From JAENVT01 sp963720775 (GTDB taxonomy: Bacteria > Actinomycetota > Acidimicrobiia > Acidimicrobiales > Ilumatobacteraceae): DNA of 64,000 nucleotides. Each line of letters opens with the position of its first letter. Within the stretch, counting starts at the first letter, position 1. Shown in pieces: positions 7,950 to 16,024 of the stretch. Made by a program: the position numbers and the translations under genes. The DNA lies in the NCBI GenBank assembly GCA_963720775.1, contig CAVRGR010000007.1, positions 930,001 through 994,000 of the forward strand, in the 5' to 3' direction. A model generated the notes under the pieces. It ran no database searches, was not told the origin of the DNA, and worked only from the letters and a program-made list of their open reading frames with translations.

Positions 7950-8504
7950 ATGTCACGTATCGGTAAATCCCCCATCACCGTTCCCGGCGGCGTCGACGTC
8001 ACCATCGACGACCTGGGCGAGGGCAACAGGGTGACGGTGAAGGGCCCGAAGGGCACCTTGAGCCGCGACCTGCCGGGAATCATCTCGGTTCGGCGCGACG
8101 ACACCGTGCTGGTGGTCGAGCGCCCCGACGATCTGCGCGAGAGCCGCTCGTTGCACGGCCTCACCCGCACGCTCGTCAACAACATGGTCGTCGGAGTCAC
8201 CGACGGCTTCAGCAAGGAGCTCGAGATCATCGGTGTGGGTTACCGCGCCGAGGTCGTTGCTCCCAACAAGCTGCGCATGGCGTTGGGGTTCAGTCACCCC
8301 GTCATCGTCGATGCGCCAGAAGGCATCACGTTCGAGGTGCCGGTTCAAACCCGAGTGATCATCAGGGGAATCGACAAGGAGGTCGTCGGCCAAGTGGCCG
8401 CCAACATCCGCTCGATCCGCAAGCCCGAGCCGTACAAGGGCAAAGGCGTGCGCTACCTCGGCGAGAAGGTCCTCCGCAAGGCCGGCAAGACCGGTAAGAA
8501 GTGA
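7950..8504 (+). CDS. rplF: 50S ribosomal protein L6
   Basis: L6 binds 23S rRNA near the factor-binding site. The 184 residues begin MSRIGKSPITVPGGVDV and end with the conserved GKGVRYLGEKVLRKAGKTGKK; the family signature KPEPYKGKGVRY is present. It has normal length and is spaced 12 bases from rpsH and 7 from rplR. Confidence 0.97.
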   Translation: MSRIGKSPITVPGGVDVTIDDLGEGNRVTVKGPKGTLSRDLPGIISVRRDDTVLVVERPDDLRESRSLHGLTRTLVNNMVVGVTDGFSKELEIIGVGYRAEVVAPNKLRMALGFSHPVIVDAPEGITFEVPVQTRVIIRGIDKEVVGQVAANIRSIRKPEPYKGKGVRYLGEKVLRKAGKTGKK

Positions 8505-8511
8505 GCAAACG

Positions 8512-8881
8512 ATGAGCAAGGTTGCCCAACAGCGTCGGCAAGGCCGAATCATCCGCCACCGGCGGGTACGCAAGAAGATCCACGGCACAGCGGCTCGTCC
8601 GCGCCTGGCCGTGTTCCGTTCCAACAAGCACTTGTCGCTACAGGTCATCGACGACGACGCTGGCCGCACGCTGGTGGCTGCATCGACCGCCGAACCCGAG
8701 CTACGTGCCGCGGGCAGCGGCTCGACGGTAGCCGCGGCAACGCCGCCTGGGCCAGGTGCTGGCCCAGCGGGCCACCGCAGCGGGCGTCAACCAAGTGGTG
8801 TTCGACCGTGGTGGGTTCCTCTACCACGGCCGCGTCGCAGCGGTCGCCGCTGCCGCGCGTGAAGCAGGTCTGGAGTTCTGA
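8512..8881 (+). CDS. rplR: 50S ribosomal protein L18, reading frame broken once as given
   Basis: L18 binds 5S rRNA. The first 80 codons (8512-8751) read a normal L18: RHRRVRKKIHGTAARPRLAVF, SNKHLSLQVIDDDAGRTLVAAST. The rest, GQVLAQRATAAGVNQVVFDR then GGFLYHGRVAAVAAAAREAGLEF, is a perfect L18 C-terminus but in the next frame (8750-8881). The span is 370 bases, that is 123 codons plus one. Removing one G from the GGG at 8749-8751 restores an L18 of 122 residues whose TGA overlaps the rpsE ATG in the same TGATG pattern as its neighbours. Without correction the gene would end at 8862 with a Pro/Arg-rich tail. A sequencing indel is the likeliest cause; programmed frameshifting is possible but no recognised slippery site is seen. 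Confidence 0.9.
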
Positions 8882-9477
8882 TGGCAGCGCCTTCGAGTTA
8901 CGCCAACACACCGCCGAACCACGGCTCCGTCGATTCAGGCGGGCTGCGCGAGTCGCGCGTCATTCACATCAATCGCGTCGCCAAGGTCGTCAAGGGCGGC
9001 CGGCGATTCTCGTTCACGGCCCTGGTCGTCGTTGGCGACGGCAACGGCCGCGTCGGTCTCGGTTATGGCAAGGCCAAGGAAGTGCCGCTGGCCATCCAGA
9101 AGGGCACCGAGGAAGCCAAGAAGAACCTGTTCGACGTCCCCCTCGCCGGCAGCACCATCACTCATCCGGTGATCGGTGTCACCGGCGCCGGTCGCGTGCT
9201 GATGAAGCCTGCCGCAGCGGGTACAGGCGTCATCGCCGGTGGTGCTGCCCGGATCATCCTCGAAGAGGCCGGAGTGCACGACGTGCTGTGCAAGTCGCTC
9301 GGCTCGTCGAATGCCATCAACGTCGCTCGGGCAACCATCCATGGCCTGCAGTCGCTGCAGCGACCCGAGGAAGTGGCGCGTCGCCGTGGGTTGGCCGCCG
9401 AGGAGTTCGTGCCGAAGGGCATGCTCAACGCCTACAACGAGCGCAAGAAGCAGATCGCAGCAGGGGAGTCTCACTGA
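8881..9477 (+). CDS. rpsE: 30S ribosomal protein S5
   Basis: S5 binds the 30S body near the decoding and mRNA entry sites. The 198 residues include the RNA-binding signature region VAKVVKGGRRFSFTALVVVG and the C-terminal domain with AGTGVIAGGAARIILEEAGV and LGSSNAINVARAT. The N-terminus (MAAPSSYANTPPNHGS) is a variable 20-residue extension. The ATG overlaps the frame-restored rplR stop and the TGA overlaps the rpmD ATG. Confidence 0.97.
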   Translation: MAAPSSYANTPPNHGSVDSGGLRESRVIHINRVAKVVKGGRRFSFTALVVVGDGNGRVGLGYGKAKEVPLAIQKGTEEAKKNLFDVPLAGSTITHPVIGVTGAGRVLMKPAAAGTGVIAGGAARIILEEAGVHDVLCKSLGSSNAINVARATIHGLQSLQRPEEVARRRGLAAEEFVPKGMLNAYNERKKQIAAGESH

Positions 9478-9698
9478 TGGTCCGAGCAACTCACGCCTCG
9501 ACAACTGCTGACCCGACCGGCAAGACCATCACGGTCAAGCAGATCCGCTCGACGATCGCCAACAAGCCCAAGACGCGCGGCACCATGCGCGCCCTCGGCC
9601 TGCGCAAGATCGGCGACACCAACACGCTGCCCGATCGCAAGGAGATCCGCGGCATGATCGCCCGGGTCGGTCACCTCATCACCGTCACGGAGAACTGA
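9477..9698 (+). CDS. rpmD: 50S ribosomal protein L30
   Basis: L30 is a small 23S rRNA-binding protein. The 73-residue product has the family core ITVKQIRSTIANKPKTRGTM and RALGLRKIGDTNTLPD. It carries about 15 extra residues at the N-terminus relative to the usual 58-60. The ATG at 9477 lies in the rpsE stop (TGATG). rplO begins one base after its stop. Confidence 0.94.
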   Translation: MVRATHASTTADPTGKTITVKQIRSTIANKPKTRGTMRALGLRKIGDTNTLPDRKEIRGMIARVGHLITVTEN

Positions 9699-9699
9699 C

Positions 9700-10194
9700 A
9701 TGCGTGTCGACCAACTCGCCCCCTCACCGGGATCAACCAAGTCCAAGAAGCGCGTCGGTCGCGGTATCGGTGGCAAGGGCGGCAAGACCGCCGGTGCCGG
9801 TACGAAAGGCCAGCAATCGCGTGGCCGGGGCAAGGTCGCCCGCGGCTTCGAGGGCGGCCAGATGCCGCTCAAGCAACGCGTTCCGAAGTTGAAGGGTTTC
9901 AACAACCCGTTCCGCGTCGAGTACAGCCCCGTCAACCTCGATCAGCTCGCCGCATGCGGCGAGTCGGTGGTCGATCCCGACGTGCTCGTCGCCAAGGGTC
10001 TCGTTCGCAAAGGAACCTTCGTGAAGGTGCTCGCCCGAGGCGAGATCACCTCCAAGGTCGACGTCACGGCTCACGGAGTTTCGAAGGCTGCTGAGGCTGC
10101 CATCACGGCCGCAGGCGGTAGCGTCACGCTGTTGCCGCTCCCGTTCAAGCAAGGCCGTCCGCCGGTCAAGGGCAACCAGTTCACCAACCGCTGA
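9700..10194 (+). CDS. rplO: 50S ribosomal protein L15
   Basis: L15 is a late 50S assembly protein. The 164 residues have the typical Gly/Arg/Lys-rich N-terminus (KKRVGRGIGGKGGKTAGAG, GQQSRGRGKVARGFEGGQM), then PLKQRVPKLKGFNNPF and a globular C-terminal half with the FVKVLARGEITSKV segment. Spacing of one base from rpmD indicates the same transcript; secY follows after 37 bases. Confidence 0.97.
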   Translation: MRVDQLAPSPGSTKSKKRVGRGIGGKGGKTAGAGTKGQQSRGRGKVARGFEGGQMPLKQRVPKLKGFNNPFRVEYSPVNLDQLAACGESVVDPDVLVAKGLVRKGTFVKVLARGEITSKVDVTAHGVSKAAEAAITAAGGSVTLLPLPFKQGRPPVKGNQFTNR

Positions 10195-10231
10195 TTCCAC
10201 AACTACCCGCCGAGCTGACAAGGGAGTCGCT

Positions 10232-11563
10232 GTGCTGTCGAACCTGAAGAACGTCTTCAAGGTCACCGATCTGCGGAACAAGATCATCTTCGTCATGCTG
10301 ATCATCGCCCTGTATCGGCTGGGCGTTGCCATTCGTGTGCCAGGCATCGATCCCGATGCCGTGAAGCAGTTCAAGAAGGGCGTCGAATCGCAGGGTGCCT
10401 TGGGCTTCCTCGACCTGTTCTCCGGCGGCGCCTTCGGCAGCTTCTCGATCTTCGCGCTCGGGATCATGCCCTACATCACTGCCAGCATCATCATGCAGGT
10501 GCTGGGTGTCGTCATCCCCAAGCTCGAGAAGCTCCAGCAAGAGGGTGCGGTCGGTCAACGCAAGATCACCCAGTACACGCGGTACCTGGCGATCGGCATC
10601 TCGCTCATGCAGGCCACGGCGCTCACCTTCATCTTCGGCAACGGCAACGGCAATGCGTTCTTCGGAGCTGCTCAACGATTGCCCCAGAACGTGAAGCTCC
10701 TTCCCGACGGCATGTGGCCGCGCGGCTACCTGGTCATCCTCACCCTCGTTGCCGGCACCGCCGTGTTGATGTGGTTGGGTGAGATGATCAGCCAGCGGGG
10801 CATCGGCAACGGCATGAGCATGGTCATCTTCGCGTCGGTGGTCAGCCGCCTGCCGTTCGGTTACTACTCGATCCTGCAGGAACAGAAGTGGTTCGCGTTC
10901 GCGTTGCTGGTGATCGTCAGCCTGCTCATCGTCGTAGCCATCGTCCGCGTCGAGCTCGCCCAACGGCGCATCCCCGTCCAGTTCGCCAAGCGCGTGGTCG
11001 GCCGGCGGATGTACGGCGGCCAGAACACCTATATCCCGCTGAAGGTCAACCAGAGTGGCGTCATCCCGATCATCTTTGCCAGCTCGGTGTTGCTCTTGCC
11101 GGTGCTGATCACCAACTTCCTCGGCGGCAGCAACGGCCTTGGCTGGCGGGCGACGGTGCAGAAATGGGTCGACGCCAACCTCGTCAACAGCCACGGAATG
11201 GTGTACATCGTGCTGTTCTCGTTGATGATCATCGCTTTCGCGTACTTCTACAACTCCATCGCCTTCGACCCCATCCGCCAAGCCGACCAGATTCGCCGCC
11301 AGGGTGGCTTCATCCCAGGTGTACGGCCCGGCCCACAGACCGAGCGATACCTGGCGAAGGCGGTCAACCGCATCACGTTGCCGGGTGCCATGTTCATCGC
11401 CGTCGTGGCCATCACCCCGTACATCATCTTGTGGCTGTTCAACGTCCAGAACTTCCCCTTCGCCGGCACAACCGTGTTGATCTCGGTCGGCGTCGCACTC
11501 GAGCTCATGCGACAGATCGACAGCCAGTTGATGCTTCGCAACTATGAGAGCTTCCTGAAGTGA
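10232..11563 (+). CDS. secY: Protein translocase channel subunit SecY
   Basis: SecY forms the protein-conducting channel of the Sec translocon in the plasma membrane. The 443-residue product shows ten hydrophobic segments, the plug region DLFSGGAFGSFSIFALGIMP, and the signatures GIGNGMSMVIFA and GGQNTYIPLKVNQSGVIPI. It starts at GTG 10232 behind AAGGGAG. Its place after rplO and before adk-map is the classic end of the spc operon. Confidence 0.98.
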   Translation: MLSNLKNVFKVTDLRNKIIFVMLIIALYRLGVAIRVPGIDPDAVKQFKKGVESQGALGFLDLFSGGAFGSFSIFALGIMPYITASIIMQVLGVVIPKLEKLQQEGAVGQRKITQYTRYLAIGISLMQATALTFIFGNGNGNAFFGAAQRLPQNVKLLPDGMWPRGYLVILTLVAGTAVLMWLGEMISQRGIGNGMSMVIFASVVSRLPFGYYSILQEQKWFAFALLVIVSLLIVVAIVRVELAQRRIPVQFAKRVVGRRMYGGQNTYIPLKVNQSGVIPIIFASSVLLLPVLITNFLGGSNGLGWRATVQKWVDANLVNSHGMVYIVLFSLMIIAFAYFYNSIAFDPIRQADQIRRQGGFIPGVRPGPQTERYLAKAVNRITLPGAMFIAVVAITPYIILWLFNVQNFPFAGTTVLISVGVALELMRQIDSQLMLRNYESFLK

Positions 11564-11600
11564 CCTCGACCCGTCTGACAGAAGGCGGGTCGTCGGCGAC

Positions 11601-12257
11601 GTGATCCCGGGCGCTCGGCTCATTCTGCTCGGCCGGCAAGGTGCTGGTAAGGGGACGCAGTGCGTGCGCTTGTCGCGCCACTTCGTCGTACCGCACATCT
11701 CCACCGGCGACATGTTGCGCGCCGCTGTCCGCGAGGGCACCGACCTCGGTCGAATGGCCAAGAAGGTGATGGACGACGGCGGGCTGGTTGGCGACGACAT
11801 CATGATCGGTCTGGTCAGCGAACGATTGAGTCACCACGACGCCAAAGGACGTGGCTACATCCTCGACGGGTTTCCACGAACGGTGTTCCAGGCCCAGGTG
11901 CTCGACGAGATGTCCCGCGAGCAACCGATCGACCTCGTCCTCGATCTCGACGTACCCCGCGACCTCGTGCTGGCCAGGCTCAGCGCCCGCCGCGTGTGCC
12001 GTGACTGTGGTACCAACTACGTCGCCAGTGGCGACGAGAAGTCGCCATGGATCTGTGAGGTGTGCGGTGGCGACGTCATGCATCGCGACGACGACACCCC
12101 TGAGGCGATCGAGCACCGGCTCGACCTCTACGAGCAGCAGACCGCGCCGTTGATCGAGTACTACCAGAGCCAAGGTCGGCTGGCGGTCATCGACGGAGTC
12201 GGTACTCCCGACACCGTGTTTCGCCTGCTTGCCGACGCCGTCGACGCGGCGCGGTGA
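11601..12257 (+). CDS. adk: Adenylate kinase, long zinc-finger type
   Basis: Adk interconverts ATP+AMP and 2 ADP. The 218 residues begin with the P-loop LLGRQGAGKGTQ (the family more often has GPPGAGKGTQ). The AMP-binding ISTGDMLR and GYILDGFPRT motifs are present. The LID carries a Cys4 zinc site: CRDC near residue 134 and CEVC near 153. It starts at GTG 11601, 37 bases after secY. An alternative start is not obvious. Confidence 0.96.
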   Translation: MIPGARLILLGRQGAGKGTQCVRLSRHFVVPHISTGDMLRAAVREGTDLGRMAKKVMDDGGLVGDDIMIGLVSERLSHHDAKGRGYILDGFPRTVFQAQVLDEMSREQPIDLVLDLDVPRDLVLARLSARRVCRDCGTNYVASGDEKSPWICEVCGGDVMHRDDDTPEAIEHRLDLYEQQTAPLIEYYQSQGRLAVIDGVGTPDTVFRLLADAVDAAR

Positions 12258-12267
12258 GGTGAAGGGC

Positions 12268-13023
12268 ATGCGTCGCTTGCCGCGTCGCTCCGCGGCGGAT
12301 CTGGCGCACATGCGTTCAGCCGGCCGGGTGGTCGCCGAGATGCATCTGGCGATTCGTGCCGCCGCCCGACCCGGTGTCACCACGTTGCATCTCGATCGGG
12401 TTGCCAGGGATGTGCTGGCCACACGCGGTGCGACGTCGAACTTTCTCGGCTATCACGGCTTTCCGGCTGTGATCTGCGCGTCGGTCAACGACGAGGTGGT
12501 GCACGGCATACCCAACGAGCGCCCCCTTCAAGACGGTGACATCGTCTCCATCGACTGCGGGGCCATCGTCAACGGTTGGCACGGCGATGCGGCCTTCACG
12601 ATGGGCATCGGCACGATCGATCCCGCGGCCCAGCGGCTGATCGACACGGCTGATAGCGCCCTGGCGGCAGCCGTCGCGGCGATGGTGCCGGGCGGCAACC
12701 TCGGCGATATCGGCGCGGCGGTCGAATCGGTCGTGCAGGCTGCGCACTACGGCAGCCCCCGCGATTACTGCGGGCACGGAATCGGCCGAAACATGCACGA
12801 GGATCCCGATGTCGAGAACCGTGGTCGTCGGGGCAAGGGCCCGCGCCTGGAACCAGGTGTGGTGCTGGCGATCGAACCGATGCTGATCGCCGGCGGCAGC
12901 GACGAAGTTCTCGTGCTCGACGACGACTGGACCGTCGTCACGGCCGACGGCTCACTGGCGGCACACACCGAACACACCGTCACAGTCACCGACCACGGCC
13001 CGGAGATCCTCACCCGCCTCTAA
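12268..13023 (+). CDS. map: Methionine aminopeptidase, type I
   Basis: MetAP removes the N-terminal methionine from nascent proteins. The ATG at 12268 behind GAGGTGAAGG gives 251 residues, the normal length; an in-frame upstream ATG at 12229 would overlap adk by 29 bases and was not chosen. The five metal ligands are visible: Asp in VSIDCGAIV, Asp in WHGDAAFT, His in CGHGIGRNMHEDP, Glu in LAIEPM and Glu in HTEHTVTV. It is the last gene of this block; the usual next gene, infA, lies 15 kb away. Confidence 0.97.
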   Translation: MRRLPRRSAADLAHMRSAGRVVAEMHLAIRAAARPGVTTLHLDRVARDVLATRGATSNFLGYHGFPAVICASVNDEVVHGIPNERPLQDGDIVSIDCGAIVNGWHGDAAFTMGIGTIDPAAQRLIDTADSALAAAVAAMVPGGNLGDIGAAVESVVQAAHYGSPRDYCGHGIGRNMHEDPDVENRGRRGKGPRLEPGVVLAIEPMLIAGGSDEVLVLDDDWTVVTADGSLAAHTEHTVTVTDHGPEILTRL

Positions 13024-13031
13024 CACCGCCT

Positions 13032-13135
13032 GTGGAGTGTTGCGCGCTCACCTGGGTGCCTCGAACCACTCCACACCGCGCCGGTGGAGTGTTACGCGCT
13101 CACCTGGGCGCCTCGAACCACTCCACACCGCGCCG
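13032..13135. repeat. Two tandem copies of a 52-bp REP-like hairpin element
   Basis: Copies at 13032-13083 and 13084-13135 differ at only two positions. Each begins GTGGAGTG and contains CACTCCAC, its exact reverse complement, so each copy folds into a stem of at least 8 bp; the first copy also has a small internal palindrome CACCTGGGTG. The element lies between the convergent genes map and pyrC, where it may act as a two-way transcription barrier. No T-tract is present. The second element at 63727-63775 has the same plan and a CACCTGAGTG core. Confidence 0.75.
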
Positions 13136-13140
13136 GTGGG

Positions 13141-14418
13141 TCAGCGCTGAGCCACGCCGTCGATGACGACGGGAGAGCCGGCGAGAATCGTGTGCCGTAC
13201 CTTGCCACGCATCTTGCGTCCGGCGTACGGCGTGTTGCGGCTCTTGCTGGCCAACTTGGCCGGCACGACCGTCCACTCTGCGGTCGGGTCGAACACCACC
13301 AGGTTGGCCGGCTCGCCGACAGCGATCGGCCTACCGTGCAGGTCGTCGATGCGGGCGATGGCGGCCGGCCTCCAACTGAGTGCCGCGATGATCTCGGCCA
13401 ACGGCATGTCGAGCTCGGAGATGGCCAGCGCCAGCGCGGTCTCCAGACCGAGCATTCCTGGTGGAGCTTGGTCGAGTGGCGCTTCTTTCGACTCGGGCGG
13501 ATGGGGTGCATGATCGGTGGCGATGGCGTCGATCGTGCCGTCGGCCAGCCCAGCTTTGATCGCCGCCAGATCGGCAGCCGTGCGCAGCGGTGGGTTGACC
13601 TTGTACACCGAGTCGTAGCCGGCAAGAAGCTCCTCGGTCAGGGTGAAGTGGTGCGGGGTCGCCTCGGCCGTCACGGCCAGGCCGTCGGCCTTGGCAGCAC
13701 GAACCAGCTCGACGCTACGTGCTGTCGACAGATGCAGCAGATGGACCCGCGCACCGGTGACGCGTGAGAGCTCGATGTCGCGATGCACCATCAGCTCCTC
13801 GGCGACGGCGGGCCAACCCGGCAGGCCTAGGTGGCTGCAACAGGAGCCCTCGTGCATGACTGCCCCCTTCGTGAGCGCCGCCACCTCGCAGTGCTGGGCC
13901 AAGGTGATGTCGAGCACACGCGCGTATTCCAGCGCGTGGCGCATCAACTGCGGATCCTGCACACCATTGCCGTCGTCGGTGAAGAGACGCACGCCCGCCG
14001 CGGCCAGCTCGCCGAACGGCGCCAATGCCTTTCCCTCGCGATTCATCGTGATGCAGCCGGCGGGAAAGACGTCGCACAGCGCCGCTCGCCTTGCTTGGGA
14101 TCGAACGAACTCGATCACCGCCAGCGAGTCCTGGGCCGGCTCGGTGTTCGGCATCGCGACTATCGCGGTGAATCCTCCGAGCGCCGCGGCCCGGCTACCT
14201 GTTTCGATCGTCTCCGCATCTTCCCGACCGGGCTCACGAAGATGAACGTGGAGGTCGACGAGACCTGGAGCGACGATGCAGCCGGATGCATCGAGTGTCT
14301 GGTCGCCTGTGTGTGAGGCATCGATCTCCATCACCCGGCCGCCGTCGATCGCCACGTCGGCGCGGCGCTCGCCCGACTGATCGAGCACCGTGCCACCGCA
14401 GATCACGACGCGGCTCAC
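13141..14418 (-). CDS. pyrC: Dihydroorotase, type I
   Basis: Dihydroorotase closes carbamoyl aspartate to dihydroorotate in pyrimidine synthesis. The 425 residues carry the metal-binding DLHVHLREPG motif, MPNTEP, the GSCCSHLGLP region, a second histidine block ATPHHFTLT and the catalytic ATDHAPH. Length and motifs are typical of the Gram-positive long form. Its ATG overlaps the pyrB stop by 4 bases, so it is the last gene of pyrR-pyrB-pyrC. carA/carB, which often follow, are absent here. Confidence 0.96.
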   Translation of the reverse strand: MSRVVICGGTVLDQSGERRADVAIDGGRVMEIDASHTGDQTLDASGCIVAPGLVDLHVHLREPGREDAETIETGSRAAALGGFTAIVAMPNTEPAQDSLAVIEFVRSQARRAALCDVFPAGCITMNREGKALAPFGELAAAGVRLFTDDGNGVQDPQLMRHALEYARVLDITLAQHCEVAALTKGAVMHEGSCCSHLGLPGWPAVAEELMVHRDIELSRVTGARVHLLHLSTARSVELVRAAKADGLAVTAEATPHHFTLTEELLAGYDSVYKVNPPLRTAADLAAIKAGLADGTIDAIATDHAPHPPESKEAPLDQAPPGMLGLETALALAISELDMPLAEIIAALSWRPAAIARIDDLHGRPIAVGEPANLVVFDPTAEWTVVPAKLASKSRNTPYAGRKMRGKVRHTILAGSPVVIDGVAQR

Positions 14419-15356
14419 GACGCGTCGCCTTTCAAATCGGTGCCCGATCCGAGCAGATGGAACAGCACGGCCATGCGAACAGCGACTCCGTTGGTGACCT
14501 GATCGAGGATCACCGAACCAGCCAGTTCGGCGGGATCTACCACCATCTCGACACCTCGATTCATCGGGCCAGGATGCATCACCAGTGCTTGAGGCGACAG
14601 GCGGGCGGCACGGGCAGCGGTGAGCCCATACATCGACGAGTATTCGCGCAGGCTGGGCAGCAGAGCATCATCCATCCGTTCACGCTGCACGCGCAGCAAG
14701 TACAGCACGTCGAGGTCGGCCAGGACCGAGTCGAGGTCGTGGGAGACCTCGACCGGCCAGCCATCGAGCGACGGCGGCAGCAGCGTCGGCGGCGCCACGA
14801 GTGTGACGTGCGCGCCGAGTGCGGCGAACGCTTGCACATCGCTGCGAGCGACCCGGCTGTGCTTGATGTCTCCGACGATGGCGATGCGCAAACCGTCGAA
14901 CCCGTCGCGCCGGTTGAGGTTGGTGCGGATGGTGTAGCAGTCGAGGAGGGCCTGCGTCGGATGCTGGTGCCAGCCATCACCGGCGTTGACGATGCTGGCG
15001 GTCGTCCAGCGGGTGATCATCTGCGGCGCGCCGCTCGATTTGTGCCGCACGACGAACGCGTCGACTCCCATTGCCGAGATCGTTTCGATCGTGTCGCGCA
15101 GGCTCTCGCCCTTGTTGACGCTGCTCGACGACACGGCGAAGTTCATCGTGTCGGCGCTGAGCCGCTTGGCGGCCGTGTCGAAGCTGGTTCGCGTGCGGGT
15201 CGAATCCTCGAAGAACAAGCTGACCACGTTCTTGCCGCGCAGCGCGGGCACCTTCGGGATCGGCCGCTGAGAGATCTCGGCCATGTGGTCGGTGAGCTCC
15301 AGCAGACCATGAATGTCGTTGCCGGAGAGATCGGCGATGGACAGCAGGTGCTTCAT
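14415..15356 (-). CDS. pyrB: Aspartate carbamoyltransferase catalytic subunit
   Basis: PyrB joins carbamoyl phosphate to aspartate, the committed step of pyrimidine synthesis. The 313 residues include the carbamoyl phosphate site FFEDSTRTRTSF, the HPTQALLD motif and the C-terminal VMHPGPMNRGVE. No pyrI regulatory subunit is present, as usual where PyrR controls the operon. It overlaps pyrR and pyrC by 4 bases each. Confidence 0.97.
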   Translation of the reverse strand: MKHLLSIADLSGNDIHGLLELTDHMAEISQRPIPKVPALRGKNVVSLFFEDSTRTRTSFDTAAKRLSADTMNFAVSSSSVNKGESLRDTIETISAMGVDAFVVRHKSSGAPQMITRWTTASIVNAGDGWHQHPTQALLDCYTIRTNLNRRDGFDGLRIAIVGDIKHSRVARSDVQAFAALGAHVTLVAPPTLLPPSLDGWPVEVSHDLDSVLADLDVLYLLRVQRERMDDALLPSLREYSSMYGLTAARAARLSPQALVMHPGPMNRGVEMVVDPAELAGSVILDQVTNGVAVRMAVLFHLLGSGTDLKGDAS

Positions 15357-15868
15357 GCGATCACCACGCCGTCAGGGCTCACCCGCACATCCTCGTCGCC
15401 GGCGGTCGGAAGGTTCTTCCCGACGTAGTCCGGGCGAATCGGCAGTTGGCGGTGACCACGATCGATGATGACCGCGAGTTGCACGGTGTGCGGGCGGCCG
15501 TACTCGTTGAGCGCTTCGAGTGCGGCCCGCACGGTGCGGCCGGTGAACAGCACGTCGTCGACCAACACGACGCTCCGGCCATCGAGCGATACCGGAATCG
15601 CGGTGACATGGCCGGGCACGATCGGTCGTAGGCCAACGTCGTCACGATGGAAGCTGACATCGAGCGATCCGACAGGCACCGCCTGTTCGATCCCGGCGAG
15701 GATCCCGGCCAGCTCGGCGGCGATCCAAACTCCGCCGCGCTGCAAACCGACCAGGACAACATCGTCTGTGCCGTGGTTGCGTTCGACGATCTCGTGGGCG
15801 ATGCGAGTGAGCGCCCGGCGTACGTCGTCGGCGCTCAAGACCTCTCGAGGCCCCGTCGTTGGAGGCAT
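15353..15868 (-). CDS. pyrR: Pyrimidine operon regulator PyrR / uracil phosphoribosyltransferase
   Basis: PyrR binds pyr mRNA in response to UMP and often has uracil phosphoribosyltransferase activity. The 171 residues show the PRPP-binding motif VVLVDDVLFTGRTVRAA and the N-terminal RIAHEIVERN region typical of the family. The ATG is preceded by GGAAGGA. A PyrR RNA-binding loop lies immediately upstream (15884-15903), so the protein probably represses its own operon. Confidence 0.95.
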   Translation of the reverse strand: MPPTTGPREVLSADDVRRALTRIAHEIVERNHGTDDVVLVGLQRGGVWIAAELAGILAGIEQAVPVGSLDVSFHRDDVGLRPIVPGHVTAIPVSLDGRSVVLVDDVLFTGRTVRAALEALNEYGRPHTVQLAVIIDRGHRQLPIRPDYVGKNLPTAGDEDVRVSPDGVVIA

Positions 15869-15883
15869 GACTTCCTTCCACGT

Positions 15884-15903
15884 ATCGGCCTCACGGGACC
15901 GAT
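15884..15903 (-). promoter_or_regulatory. PyrR-binding RNA hairpin upstream of pyrR
   Basis: On the minus strand the sequence reads ATCGG-TCCCGTGAGG-CCGAT. The middle matches the PyrR recognition consensus UCCNGNGAGG at every defined base, and the flanks form a perfect 5-bp stem. The hairpin ends 15 bases before the pyrR ATG, next to the GGAAGGA ribosome binding site, and no terminator lies between. This fits translational repression, as described for mycobacterial PyrR, more than the attenuation used in Bacillus. Confidence 0.8.
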
Positions 15904-16024
15904 TTCACGTTCGGACCCAGATGCTACCGGTTGCCGCGACCGTGCCGATCTTTTGCCGGACCGGTGGGCCCGACTGGGACCTTCGGCTCTGGGTCGGTCG
16001 CTGTGGGCGTCGCACACTGAACCG

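Noticed and set aside
10181..11803. Long minus-strand open frame of 540 codons opposite secY
   Set aside because: Sequence is low-complexity, Asp/His/Arg-rich and lies fully under secY, so it is a coding shadow.
13032..13135. CRISPR-like repeats
   Set aside because: There are only two copies, directly abutting with no spacer, and each is a hairpin unit; no cas gene is near.
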